From NCBI GenBank assembly GCA_949316235.1, contig OX438741.1, positions 18,167,124 to 18,231,123 of the forward strand: DNA of 64,000 bases, written 5' to 3'. The notes under the pieces are model-generated. The model was not told where the DNA came from. It searched no databases and saw only the letters and a program-made list of their open reading frames with translations. The position numbers were made by a program, and so were the translations under genes. Source of the stretch: Oegoconia quadripuncta (Eukaryota > Arthropoda > Insecta > Lepidoptera > Autostichidae). The stretch's first letter is position 1. The number at the start of each line of letters is the position of its first letter. Of the stretch, positions 31,347 through 42,044 are shown piece after piece.

Positions 31347-31404
31347 CTTCGAATTTGTTTATAATATCTTGAGAGTAGCCCCAGCTACTGAGCAGTCGTG
31401 ACAT
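31347..31404 (-). CDS. SAM-domain exon 1 with start codon
   Basis: The ATG at 31404 begins MSRLLSSWGYSQDIINKFE and the exon closes at GAAG|GTAAGT, phase 1. The LxxWGY...IxxFE pattern is the N-terminal half of a SAM domain. Together with the next exon it gives a complete SAM domain of about 60 residues at the extreme N-terminus, as in SAMD3-like proteins. The stretch just upstream on this strand (31490-31560) is GC-richer (TATTTCGCGCCGACGCCGAC on the plus strand) and may be promoter or 5' UTR. Confidence 0.6.
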
Positions 31405-31560
31405 AGTAATTTCTTGATCTATATACTATAAACTCACTTGAAATTACAAACTAACCTTTTTTACGAAAATTTAGACTCGACACATACTCAACCGAGGAAC
31501 GACTAAAAGTAGTGGACCGAGTATTTCGCGCCGACGCCGACAGACGCAGGGTTGCCAGAT

Positions 31561-32340
31561 GTTATTTTCCAATTTTAGCCAGATTAAAAATGTTTTATCC
31601 AAAATGTTATTTTCTCAAATAAACAACCGCCAAACTTCATTAAACAAGAATAACAAATAAAATTGTAAATGAGTGTCTATAATTTCATAATTAATACAAA
31701 CGCGCGCGGTTGCGCCTTGGTCAGCGTAAAGCTTCCGATATTGTATGTGTGACCGTGGGAATACCTATATTGCATTGTAATCGTTTTGTATTTTCCCCAA
31801 TATTTGTTATTAGTTACAGACTATTTTGTTATACTCATTGACATTTTTATTTTTCAGATTTTGAATGCACTAAAAGGCACTGTTTCTTTATCTTTCGTTT
31901 ACGGTCAATTCGCCTGTTTAATTTATTTTCAGAAATATTTCGCCAGGACCGCAATGTTTCACCAGAATAAAATATATAAAATACCCCAATAAATTGTTTT
32001 TGGGTCAAGTATACTTTAAAACTATAAAAACCGGTCAAGCGCGAGACCAATGACGACGCTTGTATGTATAGATATTATTATTACTGTTTTTTACGTTATA
32101 GCAAAACAAATTACGCGTCATTAAATTAATGAAGTTCGTTAAACGTTAAAGCGTTACATTTCAAAAGATTTAACGAAAGTTAACTTTAACTTGTAATAGA
32201 AATTTATTTTTAAAATGTCTTAATAAATCTAATGTCTAATTAAATAGTTATTTAAAAAAAATTGGTGTGGGAAGCTTACTGGACTGGACTTAAAAAATAA
32301 TATAAGAAGGGTTTTTCATTACCTAGGGTTTGTAATAATA
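31561..32340. other. No gene seen
   Basis: This is AT-rich sequence without splice-framed or conserved frames. Short frames between 31786 and 32050 on both strands have no recognisable motifs. Confidence 0.45.
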
Positions 32341-32480
32341 AGTTGTCTTCCGTCGGTTTTTCCGGAATCTTATAATCTTGGAATCTTTAAGAGTAGAGTG
32401 AATAGCATTTACTGAGATCGCGTGCTTCATCTTCGGCCACATCATCACTTCACATCAGGTGAAAAAGTCATACATAAAAA
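32341..32480 (+). mobile_element. LINE-X 3' end fragment
   Basis: TTCCGTCGGTTTTTCCGGAA, ATAATCTTGGAATCTTTAAG and GATCGCGTGCTTCATCTTCG are followed by TCACATCAGGTGAAAAAGTC and an A-rich tail. Only the last 140 nt are present. Confidence 0.65.
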
Positions 32481-32961
32481 AATATATTATTTAAAGATCA
32501 AAATACCGTCATTCATCGTTATCTAACATAAGGTGCATATTACCATTCATACATATCAATATATTAAAGTTATCTGAAAGCGAAACTCGTAGGCGTTACG
32601 CATTTTATGAAACTACCAATGAACAGGAATCCTGAAATAGCCTCAATCGCCTGTCATTTTTCTTCCAGGGTAACGTAAATGGGTACTAGTAGGTAATTTG
32701 TCGCATTTTTTCGGATCGTAAATGTCGAAACATTTCGCTGAACTGGATGCGGGCCGGCAGCAATGTTGTCAAAATTTATTTACAAAAAAGCGCCGAGTTG
32801 ACTTTATAAACCGCTGGACAGTCAAATTTTGGCGAGGAAAGCTAGAGGAAATATTATTATTTATTATTTTCGACATTAAGCTTATTAGTAGCTCATGACA
32901 TAACTGGATATTTACCACGAGCATATGGGGTTTCCCACTTAAATGAAAAAAACCATAGTTT

Positions 32962-33790
32962 AAGAACTTTAGCTGTTGTCGCTAAGTTCTTGTTAGTTAA
33001 TTTTGCTAAAGACATTCGTCCTCAAATAATAATATTAATAATGCCGGACGATCACACCGACTAGCTGGCCTCAAACGAGAACCGACCTCTGGGGACATTA
33101 CCCAGAACACCAGTTCCGAGAAAATTTAAAAAAAATCGTTTTCTAAATTCGTATAGCAATAGTAAAATCAAAGTAGTAGTCGCCTAGCCAAATTGATTGT
33201 TAAGAACTTTAGCTGTTGCCGCTAAGGTCGTATTAGTTCATTTTGCTAAAGATATTCGTTCTCAAATAATAATAATGCCGGACGATCATACCGATTACCT
33301 GGCATCAAACGAGAACCTGATAACGATTTCAGGCGGTATTACCCAGATGACCCAATTCCGAGAAAATTTAGAGAAAATCGTTTTCTAAAATTTGTATAAC
33401 AATAGTAAAATGAAAGAAATGGTCAGTTACTCAAGTTGTTAGCTAAGAACTTTAGCTGTTGTCGCTAAGTTCTTATTAGTAAATTTTGCTAAAAATATTA
33501 GTCCTCAAATAATAATAATGCCGGACGAAGACACCGATTACCTGGCCTCAAACTAGGATACCCTTTATTACGAGAACCTAGTAACGACTTTTGGGGGCAT
33601 TACCCATAACACCCAGACCCGAGAAAATTTATAAAAGATCATTTTCTTAAATTTATAGAACAATAGTAAAATCATAAAAGTCAGTTCCCGCCAAGTTGAC
33701 AGTTAAGAACTTTAGCTGTTGTCGCTAAGTTGTTCTGCGTTAATTTTTCTAAAAATATTCGTCCTCAAATTTTAAATACAAACCGCTATA
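32962..33790 (+). repeat. ~240-260-nt tandem array, about 3.4 units
   Basis: AAGAACTTTAGCTGTTGTCG recurs at 32962, 33202, 33445 and 33705. Units also share ATTCGTCCTCAAATAATAAT, AATGCCGGACGATCACACCG, CCTGGCCTCAAACGAGAACC and TTCCGAGAAAATTTA. One unit keeps a 60-codon open frame, but the others do not, so it is not treated as coding. Confidence 0.8.
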
Positions 33791-33824
33791 GGAACCTACT
33801 ATCGGTCTTTAGGGAATTAACTTC

Positions 33825-34215
33825 TTATTTAATTACTAGCTTTAGCTTGCAAATTCGTCCGTGTACAATATAAACAAAAATAATTTGTGAATACATTCTA
33901 TACACTTTTCTGTATCGGGTGCCATAAAAACATAGCGCCTCGGATTTGTGTAGGGCCACCTCCAGATCGAGCATCCTTATGCGCCTCACCACTTGTGCTA
34001 CTAACACAGTGGCAAGGCGTGCCGCTTCCCAGTACGAGCTCCCCCGTGCCGTCACCTGCGTATCGTGTGCATAAAAGGTTAGCGCGTCCGCGCTAGGAAT
34101 GAGCTCGCCCCTCAGCACCCAGTAACCCATGTTTCACAGGAGCGGGCCTAGCACCGAGCCCTGTGGAATACGGTACCACGTTTTGGATAATCTATGAACC
34201 TATCCGAGAGGCAGG
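33825..34215 (-). pseudogene. LINE reverse transcriptase relic (YADD-region type)
   Basis: The minus strand reads GYWVLRGELIPSADALTFYA, then HDTQVTARGSSYWEAARLAT, VVRRIRMLDLEVALHKSEAL and CFYG. This is the palm region of a non-LTR reverse transcriptase of the kind with CYADDTLVTA. Here the catalytic YADD is altered (YAHD). Upstream, GLVLGP-like residues and stops appear (34140-34215). It is decayed and most resembles R1-type lepidopteran LINEs, from memory. Confidence 0.7.
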
Positions 34216-34262
34216 CGCCCACTATTCGGCATAGGTATGGAGGCATGTCATGGAACTTCAGT

Positions 34263-34680
34263 GCCTCTATAATTCACCCCCAGGGGACTGGGGAACTTCG
34301 ATATTGACCTTAACGACGGTAACCGGTTTCAAGACAACGTGAGAATTAGCCATGACTTTCGTCTTGTCTATGTTAATTTTGAGACCTGAATGGAAGAAAC
34401 GTTGTGATATATTCGCCATTTACATGTTTGCCTCCTCCAGTACGCAGGTGAACCTTCGGGGATATCACATCCCCCTGAGTAACATCCACACGTAATTGAA
34501 TGGGTTTTGACTTTTGATCTTGTAGTTGCACATTCATTATAGCGGCGTCAAACAGATATCTCAACATCTCGTATATCTCACCAATCGACTTGAGATAGCT
34601 GCAGAGATTCTAGAATAGCACAGATTTCGACAGAGTCGAACGTTATCATATAGTCCATGAATGTAAGACACAGTGGCTGA
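34263..34680 (-). pseudogene. RTE-like LINE reverse transcriptase relic
   Basis: In minus-strand order it reads DYMITFDSVEICAILESLQL, then a stop, then LFDAAIMNVQLQDQKSKPIQ, TQGDVISPK, HVNGEYITTFLPFRSQN and INIDKTKVMANSHVV. The FDSV, QGDxxSPK and KTKVM motifs are those of RTE-type endonuclease-reverse transcriptases. Stops and frameshifts are present and the catalytic DD motif is lost. It lies directly beside a different LINE family on the same strand. Confidence 0.75.
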
Positions 34681-34697
34681 TTATACTCCTCTGTCGC

Positions 34698-34870
34698 TCA
34701 AGCCCATTCCATATCATTACCTACCGTTTACGTGAGCCTCATCTCTTACGTCTCTACGTCTTCTTACTGCTGGGGCTAACCCAAGACGGGGTATCCTGAC
34801 CCGGTACGAGTATGAATGGTAATGATATGGAACGGGCTCGAGCGGTTGTAGCTCACGTAAACGGCAATGG
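34698..34870. repeat. Imperfect inverted repeat
   Basis: CCCATTCCATATCATTACCT and CGTTTACGTGAGC pair with ATGGTAATGATATGGAACGG and GCTCACGTAAACG. The right arm repeats the CAATGGTATGGAACG word again at 34866. The origin is unknown. Confidence 0.5.
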
Positions 34871-35236
34871 TATGGAACGTGTTTACTACGCGGCAAGGCT
34901 GATTCATAAAACCCACATAATAATATCCGCTTTCAGGAACACACAAGTCGCACAATTTCAAATTTGGAGCAGCTATCTGCATCAAAAGCTCTAACCTGAA
35001 TGTCCCTTGTTTTTTTCCTCAATTTCTAAAATGAATGCCGAAAGAAGAATTCTAAAAGCGAGCGTGTAGATCTAAACAAGGAAGCCAAATTAAATAACAA
35101 CCTTGATAAAAAAAAAGAAAAAACCATGGCAATACGCGATAAAGTTGAAATCACACTATTTATCGTTAAAATGAGTGACATAGTAGTCGTAGAGCAGCAT
35201 TTTGACATTAGTTTGCGATAAAACGTGCGTTTTTAG

Positions 35237-37800
35237 CGAGATCAACTAGGGAAGTTTGGAATATGTATCAAAGATTATTATTTGACAGTGCAAGAATAAT
35301 TTGAAACAATTGCACAACAGTCTTAGCAGATACTCATAAGTTTAATTGTATTGTATAGACAAGGACTTTTTGTGAATTACATATACAATTATTAGCTAGC
35401 GGTGTTAAAATTTTAGCAAGATCAACTATAACAAAGATTATTACTTGACCGAGCGAAACATTCGAAGTATTTGCACAATAGACTTAGCAAATACGAATAA
35501 GTTTTTAGCGAGATCAACTGACAAAAATAAAAATATACATTAAAGATTATTACCTGACAGAGCACGATTAATTTGAAGCAGTTGCACAACAGTCTTAGCA
35601 CATACTAATAAGTGTAATTGTATTGAACATGCAAGTTCAACTATAACAAAGATTATTACTTGACCGAGCAAAACAATTAGAAGCAGTTGCACAACAGTCT
35701 TAGCAAATACGAATAAGTTTAAATGTATTGTATAAGTAAGGATTTATTATGCCTTATATAGAAACATGTTAGCCAGTGTGGTTAAGTTTTTAGCGAGATC
35801 AACTAAGGAAAGTTTAAAATATATATCCAAGATTATTACCTGACAGAGCAAGATTAATTTGAAGCAATGGCACAACAGTCTTAGCAGATACTAATAACTT
35901 TAATTGTATTGTATAAACAAGGACTTTTTATGAATTACATAGAAACGTTTTAGCTAGTGTTATTAAGTTTTTAGCGAGATCAACGAAGGAAAATTAAAAA
36001 TATCCATCCAAGATTATTACCTGACAGAGCAAGATTAATTTGAAGTAGTTGCACAAACAGTATTAGTAGATACTAATAACTTTAATTGTATCGTATAAAC
36101 AAGGACTTTTTATGGATTACATAGAAACATTTTAGCAAGTGTTGTTAAGTTTTTAGCGAGATCAACTAAGGAAAATTTATAATATACATCCAAGATTATT
36201 ACCTGACAGAGCAAGATTAATTTGAAGTAGTTGCACAAACAGTATTAGTAGATACTAATAACTTTAATTGTATCGTATAAACAAGGACTTTTTATGGATT
36301 ACATAGAAATATTTTAGCTAGTGTTATTAAGTTTTTAGCGAGATCAACGAAGGAAAATTTAAAATATACATCCAAGATTATTACCTGATAGAGCAAGATT
36401 AATTTGAAATAGTTGCACAACAGTCTTAGCAGATAGTGATAACTTTAATTGTATCGTATAAACAAGGATTTTTTATGGATTACATAGAAACATTTTAGCT
36501 AGTGTTGTTAAGTTTTTAGCGAGATCAACTAAGGAAAATTTAAAATATACATCCAAGATTATTACCTGACAGAGCATGATTAATTTGAAGCAGTGGCACA
36601 ATAGTCTTAGCAGATACTAATAACTTTAATTGTATCGTATAAACAAGGATTTTTTATGGATTACATAGAAACATTTTAGCTAGTGTTGTTAAGTTTTTAG
36701 CGAGATCAACTAAGGAAAATTTAAAATATACATCCAAGATTATTACCTGACAGAGCAAGATTAATTTGAAGCAGTTGCACAACAGTCTTAGCAAATACTA
36801 ATAAGTTTAATTGTATCGTATAAACAAGGACTTTTTATGGATTACATAGAAACATTTTAGCTAGTGTTATTAAGTTTTTAGAGAGATCAACGAAGGAAAA
36901 TTTAAAATATACATCCAAGATTATTACCTGATAGAGCAAGATTAATTTGAAATAGTTGCACAACAGTCTTAGCAGATAGTGATAACTTTAATTGTATCGT
37001 ATAAACAAGGACTTTTTATGGATTACATAGAAACATTTTAGCAAGTGTTGTTAAGTTTTTAGCGAGATCAACTAAGGAAAATTTATAATATACATCCAAG
37101 ATTATTACCTGACAGAGCAAGATTAATTTGAAGTAGTTGCACAACAGTATTAGTAGATAGTAATAAGTTTAATTGTATCGTATAAGCAAGGACTTTTATG
37201 AATTATATAGAAACAATTTAGCTAGTGTTGTTAAGTTTTTAGCGAGATAAACTAAGGAAAATTCAAAATATATATCCAAGATTATTACCTGACAGGGCCA
37301 GATTAATTTGAAGCAGTGGCACAACAGTCTTAGCAGATACTAATAAGTTTAATTGTATCGTATAAACAAGGACTTTTTATGAATTACATAGAAATATTTT
37401 AGCTGGTGTTGTTAAGTTTTTAGCGAGATCAACTAAGGAAAATTTAAAATATATATTCAAGATTATTACCTGACACAGCAAGATTAATTTGAAGCAGTGG
37501 CACAACAGTCTTAGCAGATACTAATAAGTTTAATTGCATTGCATAATCAAGGACTTTTATGTAGTACATATAAACTTATTAGCGACTGTTATTAAGTTTT
37601 TAGCGAGATCAACTTAGGAAAAATTTAAATAGATAGCAAAGATTATTACTTGACCAAGCAAAATAATTTAAAGCAGTTGCACAGTAGTCTTAGCAAATAC
37701 GAATAACTTTAATTGTGTAGTAACAGACAAGTCATTTTTATCAATTAAGTACAAACTTGTAAGCTTATATAGCTAAGTTTTTAGATAGATTCATTTCGGG
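35237..37800 (+). repeat. 181-nt tandem array, about 12 regular units plus diverged edges
   Basis: The marker GCGAGATCAAC recurs at 35793, 35974, 36156, 36338, 36519, 36700, 36881, 37062, 37242, 37423, 37603 and 37783: a period of 180-182 nt. Shared words are AAGATTATTACCTGACAGAG, AATTTGAAGCAGTTGCACAA, CAGTCTTAGCAGATACTAAT and GTATAAACAAGGACTTTTTA. Units before 35793 are shorter and irregular. Variants alternate (CAAGTGTTGTT versus CTAGTGTTATT). This suggests that two-unit blocks were copied together. Confidence 0.88.
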
Positions 37801-38330
37801 ACGTTAAGAACATATACTGAGGATAATATCTTAGTTCAGTTTGCGAAGTTTTGTGGTAATGTTGACTAATATGTATCTTTGCCGCTAGTAACAACAAAAA
37901 TTAGTAAGAACCGTGACTTTCTTAGCACTAGTAAATAACAGTCCATTGCTATCACAGCCAAACAACAACTTTGTTACTACGAATAAGGACAAATTGCTGG
38001 ATAAAGAAAGAATTTAGCAGTACTGACTAATTTTTTCAGCTAAATATTGTTTGACCCTGCAGCTAACTGCTCTTTATTGAGGTAGAAAAGCCATCGCTAC
38101 GGTTGCAAAAATTTTTGATTGGACAACTAAATCGCGGCAACCAAGTTTGTTTAGCTGCGATATATAAACCATTTCTTTCCGTGCGGTACTGCGACAGATG
38201 TGACAAGCTATTACCAGTTCAGTCTGCTGTTCAGAGTTATGTCGACGATGTTCTCTGGCGGATAACCTTGTTCCAGATCCCGTCTTTTAGAGAAATTCCG
38301 ACCATAGCTATTTCCGTTTGAATAGTCTGT
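37801..38330. other. Satellite flank and unassigned sequence
   Basis: TTAGC-rich words continue to about 38060 (AATTTAGCAGTACTGAC, CAGCTAAATATTG), echoing the left flank at 24165-25254. After that the sequence is less repetitive. A frame at 38103-38321 has four cysteines but no recognised motif. Confidence 0.4.
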
Positions 38331-38526
38331 CCGAAATTCGAAATTGCGATTTGTTTAGATTATGCATAACAAGATCGCTTTGCTGATAGATCGGTCGGTA
38401 TATCGCACCTGTCTGGGGAAGGTTCTTACGTCTATCCATTAAGCGTTTATCTCTGTATCCTTACGTCTATCAATCGAACGCAAGAAAACTAAACTTATAT
38501 GTAGATAAGTCTCATATTCTAGTCAA

Positions 38527-38828
38527 TGGTGTCGATTCGGATGTACAACGAACTAACTAAATTTAAATTATATGTATCCTTTTCTAACCACTAATACATG
38601 AAAAGGACGACATATAATTAAGTCCTGTCAAATTAAGTAAAAGGATCAAAACAAGCACTTCTTTATCAATATTAGGTGTACACCTAGAGACGTCACGATT
38701 AAAATACTATGGAGCGACTTAATTTGACAGGCCTTAATTTATAGTCGTCCCTTTCATGTTAATAGTGTTAGAAAAGGATGTATCTGCTTTAAATTTAGTT
38801 AGTTCGTTGTACATCCGAATCGACACCA
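38527..38828. mobile_element. MITE-3 copy, 302 nt
   Basis: TGGTGTCGATTCGGATGTAC on the left pairs with GTACATCCGAATCGACACCA on the right. Further inward, ATATGTATCCTTTTCTAACC and TAATTAAGTCCTGTCAAATT pair with complementary words on the right side. The interior is non-coding. The termini are identical to those of 63294-63450. Confidence 0.8.
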
Positions 38829-38879
38829 GTATTCGTAGTTTTTCAGAAATTCAGATATTCCATATTTGTTAGTATATAG

Positions 38880-38947
38880 CTTTTTTTTATGCACGACTGG
38901 TTCGTACTTGGCCTCAATCACACCTGATGTTAAGTGAAGATGAGCTT
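38880..38947 (-). mobile_element. SINE-A 3' tail
   Basis: A T-run, then ATGCACGACTGGTTCGTACT and CACCTGATGTTAAGTGAAGA, is the inverted last 65 nt of SINE-A. Confidence 0.65.
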
Positions 38948-40333
38948 AGGCATATGTTAGTAAAATTTCAATAGAATTTAATATTCAAGAGGGCACTGTG
39001 ATGTGCACTCTCGTCCAGTGTACCATAATCGGACACTCCGTGTCCATTCGGTTTTTAAACTTCAAACTTCAGATCTCTGCGTTTATAAACAAAAATTTTT
39101 ATGTTTTCGCGGGTGAGTGGCTGATTTGACATGACAACTTTGACTGTCAAGTTTATATATTATAGCCCCAAGATATTTAAAGCTCCACGTTGGGCGCCAA
39201 TGTGACACTACTCCTAAACTAGACTTCCAATTGATTGCTCAGGAGTAGGCTGCAATAAATAATAAAATCAGGAACACTTGAAACTTTATAATTGTAATAA
39301 AAAGGCACTCTGAAAAGGTATAAAAACACTGAATATGAATATAAAAGATAGATTGGATAAAACATATAAGAATTTAGAATAGAAACCGAACACAATTAAC
39401 ACTACAAAACACTCACGTTATAAACAATGCCTTTACGAATGATAATGAATTGTATAACAAGAAATAACTGCGATAGCCCCAGTGCACTCAGCGGAAATAT
39501 AATTGAATTGGGTTACAATATAATATTAATTAATTAGTTTGACAGATACGTCCGAGCTTTTGAACTGTTGAAAATATAATGACGTTGTTTTGTTCGGCCG
39601 TCTGAATTCGAAATTGGAATTAGAATTTAAATATAAAGAAACGAAAAGGAAAAAGAACAAAAAGATTACTAACTAAAATCACCAACGAGACGCAATACTG
39701 TCACGTTACAAAGTGATCACTAGGTTGACACAAATCAGCCAAATCAGACTTGGTCCGCTCGGTTGAGTAAGGCCCATACCCTTTTCCAGTGAGAGGAGGC
39801 TGTTCCCCAACAGTGGGGATGCAAAGCTTGATAAAGTTGATGTGAATTGCTCGAAGTACTATCACTAAAAGTAGTTATATTGAGTGCCATAAATGTCTTC
39901 AGATACATTAATAATCATCAACAATCCTGAAGTCATCGAAATAAACAAAGTAACATTTTAAGTTATTCATGGAATCTGCGCCGCAAAACAATTTTCAATT
40001 TGGCAATTTCATTAAGGTTATTGGAAGCATGTTTGCCAGAGCAGCTGGTTTCGTCTGGCACAGTGCCAGAGGTACAGTGTATGCTGAAAATCCGAGTTTA
40101 CATTAATAGTTATTGATGGTCTCACTTTTTAAAACGGTCGGCTACCTGTGTTGCACCGAAAACCTCCCAATTTTACCTCTTTAATTTAATCCATTATAAT
40201 AGCTACCCATCGAAAAATTTCCAACCGTTGAAAAGCGTTCAATCTGCAAAATGTCCAAATTGAATATGTTCGTCTATACTTTATTCCGTTTGGATATTCT
40301 TTAGCAAGGACATAATTTCGATTGGACAATTTC
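38948..40333. other. No gene; one LINE-end fragment
   Basis: There is no supported gene. At 39768-39835, AAGGCCCATACCCTTTTCCA and GAGAGGAGGCTGTTCCCCAA with CAGTGGGGATGCAAAG is the end region of an RTE-like LINE (compare 57567-57610). Confidence 0.45.
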
Positions 40334-40401
40334 GGGGATCGAACCCGCGACCTCCGAATCATAAACCCAATGTTGTTTACATTGAGCCACGGAGACGGTT
40401 A
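40334..40401 (-). mobile_element. SINE-A head only
   Basis: GGGGATCGAACCCGCGACCT to ATTGAGCCACGGAGACGG is the inverted tRNA-like head without the body. This is unusual, as most fragments keep the 3' end instead. Confidence 0.65.
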
Positions 40402-40762
40402 AAAGTGTAATTTTTACAGTTACTCGTTCCTGAAATACCACACCAAGTAAATAATATGATAGCATAGCAAATAGCTACGTAATGCAAAGGCAATTAAGTT
40501 GATGCGAAATGTTTGAATAACTGCTGCATTTTGGCGAAGTTGGCATAATAATGTGCACATTAGATTTAAATGTTGGCAACGGCCAACAGATGTTCAGATT
40601 TTGTTGCATCATTGTTTTGGAGTTCTAAAACGGAAGTTGGTTATCTGGGTTATTGTGGAATTTGATATTTATACATCATGGGGTTTAACATTTTTCAGTC
40701 GGGTGACGTTGACGATTACATTAATTGGAAAGCTGGTATCAACATCAGTCTTACGCGTTCTA

Positions 40763-40836
40763 GTCCAGTAATGATACACTTTTAACTTCCTTTAATTTTA
40801 AAGGTCGTGATTTTTTGCACATGGATAGAGATATCA
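40763..40836 (+). repeat. Rep-1 5' part
   Basis: TAGTCCAGTAATGATACACT, TTTAAAGGTCGTGATTTTTT and CACATGGATAGAG are cut off by the LINE-Y fragment that follows. Confidence 0.55.
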
Positions 40837-40837
40837 G

Positions 40838-40928
40838 ATATTTTATAATATGCTTTCTTAATAAATTTCTGTTTTATAGTATCTTTAAATTTATTGAAAG
40901 GAATATTTTGTATATCAACAGAAACCTT
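40838..40928 (-). mobile_element. LINE-Y coding-end fragment
   Basis: GATATTTTATAATATGCTTT and TAAATTTATTGAAAGGAATA on the plus strand are the reverse complement of the KAYYKISDY to FNKFKDT coding stretch of LINE-Y (4480-4560). Confidence 0.6.
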
Positions 40929-40929
40929 A

Positions 40930-41160
40930 TCTAACTAATATTGTAAATGCGAAAGTTTGGATGTTTATTTGTTTGTTTGTTGATCAATCACGTCGAAACG
41001 TATGAACGGATTTGGATGAAATTTGGTATACGGGTAGAACATACCCTAGATTAAGATTTTTTATTCCGATAAAGTGAGTAGTTCCCGCGGGATAAGCAAT
41101 TTTCCGCGATAAAGTTATTCTACGCAGGCGAAGCCGCGAGCGGAAAGTTAGTTGAAAAAT
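40930..41160 (-). repeat. Rep-4 (RTE-like LINE tail), inverted
   Basis: AATATTGTAAATGCGAAAGT, GAACGGATTTGGATGAAATT, TCCCGCGGGATAA and ACGCAGGCGAAGCCGCGAGC match the inverse of 49535-49775. Confidence 0.6.
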
Positions 41161-41231
41161 ACACGTGTACATCAATGAATTACTTTGCGGAGGCATAATG
41201 TGACCTGCTAAAATAAAGATAATTTCTTGTA

Positions 41232-41285
41232 TTAAAATGGTACTAGTGGTCACCCATCCAAGGACTGACTGCGTCAGTCGTTATT
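41232..41285 (-). repeat. Rep-3 fragment (5S-rRNA-like GGATGGGTGACC motif)
   Basis: The minus strand contains CAGTCCTTGGATGGGTGACC and ACTAGT. The same block is at 55085-55345 and 55795-55870. It resembles the internal promoter end of 5S rRNA, but only that motif is conserved. Confidence 0.5.
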
Positions 41286-41304
41286 TCTTTATTCATATCT
41301 AATA

Positions 41305-41485
41305 CGAACAGCCAAGGCATGGAACTCGCTTCCGGAGTCAGTCTTTAAGAGTCAACCTTAAGATCTTCAAGAGCAGGGTGAATAGGCATCTACTGAGATC
41401 GCGTGCTTCATCTTTGGCCGCATCGTCACTTTCCATCAGGTGAGATTGTGGTCAAACGCGTATCCAGTTAATCAAATAAAAAATA
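41305..41485 (+). mobile_element. LINE-X 3' end fragment
   Basis: CGAACAGCCAAGGCATGGAA, AAGATCTTCAAGAGCAGGGT, GATCGCGTGCTTCATCTTTG and TCAGGTGAGATTGTGGTCAA end at CCAGTTAATCAAATAAAAA. It encodes only the final ~45 residues, broken. Confidence 0.75.
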
Positions 41486-41833
41486 AATTCGATAATAGAT
41501 AGATAAATCGTTTATTTGTATCTCCAGTCACACACATACCATAAGTTCCAAAGAAGTTGGATAAACACATTTTATAACAATCCATAAAAGTAACATCAGG
41601 ATACACTAAGAGTATGTGTGTGCTACAGCCGTACAAATGGGTCATAGCCACAGAGTACTTTTGTATATCTTGGTCATAGCTCAGTGCGTATAATTGCTCA
41701 GAGAGCAAAACACTGATTTTCTGCTATTACCCACAATAATCGAAAACGAATAGCGAATGCGATACAGCCACGAGTGGTTCGTGTACACTAAGCCGAATGA
41801 GAGTATATTATTATCATACTTATTATCATATTT

Positions 41834-42041
41834 GACGACCGATTGGTGTAGTGGATAGTCACCCTATCAGCGAAACCAACGGTTGCGGGTTCGAATCCCG
41901 CGAGGGGTAAATGTTTGTATGATGAATACGAACATTTATTCCCGAGTCTTGGATGTTTATATAAATATTTATGTATGTTTATCCGTTATCTAGTATCCAT
42001 AGCACAAGCTTTGCTTAGTTTGGGACTAGATGATTGGTGTG
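41834..42041 (+). mobile_element. SINE-C copy
   Basis: The head GACGACCGATTGGTGTAGTG, the B-box GGTTCGAATCC and the tail GGGACTAGATGATTGGTGT are present. It is nearly identical to 6873-7110 but lacks the last AT tail. Confidence 0.8.
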
Positions 42042-42044
42042 GGT

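Larger units (their letters stand above)
27387..31404 (-). pseudogene. Decaying SAM-domain gene, possibly SAMD3-like, nested in the host intron
   Basis: Five exon-like blocks lie in order on the minus strand: 31404-31347 and 30728-30581 (SAM domain), 29537-29358 and 28837-28755 (middle, broken), and 27608-27387 (C-terminus). The SAM pair joins in phase at consensus splice sites. The 29.4-kb block starts DEEQEDVLLWMKNN and then hits a stop. In another frame it resumes as DHVKENWHNSTSARLYNFMK, another stop follows, then DMKEFAALKRLDGYRLV. The 28.8-kb block starts LEIDF and shifts to HNMQLYIEWPTVAAFITSKI. These middle motifs fit what I remember of SAMD3-like proteins. Known SAMD3-like proteins have about 150 further residues between the SAM domain and this middle block; none were found. 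Loss of function is inferred from the stops and frameshifts. The gene is flanked by satellite arrays and its introns hold MITE-3 and satellite copies. Confidence 0.6.

Noticed and set aside
33197..33388. 63-codon frame in the ~240-nt tandem array
   Set aside because: The frame is open in one unit only; the neighbouring units have stops or indels at the same place.
35237..37800. CRISPR-like array
   Set aside because: The repeats are contiguous 181-nt satellite units with no short conserved repeat and unique spacer pattern, in a eukaryotic context.
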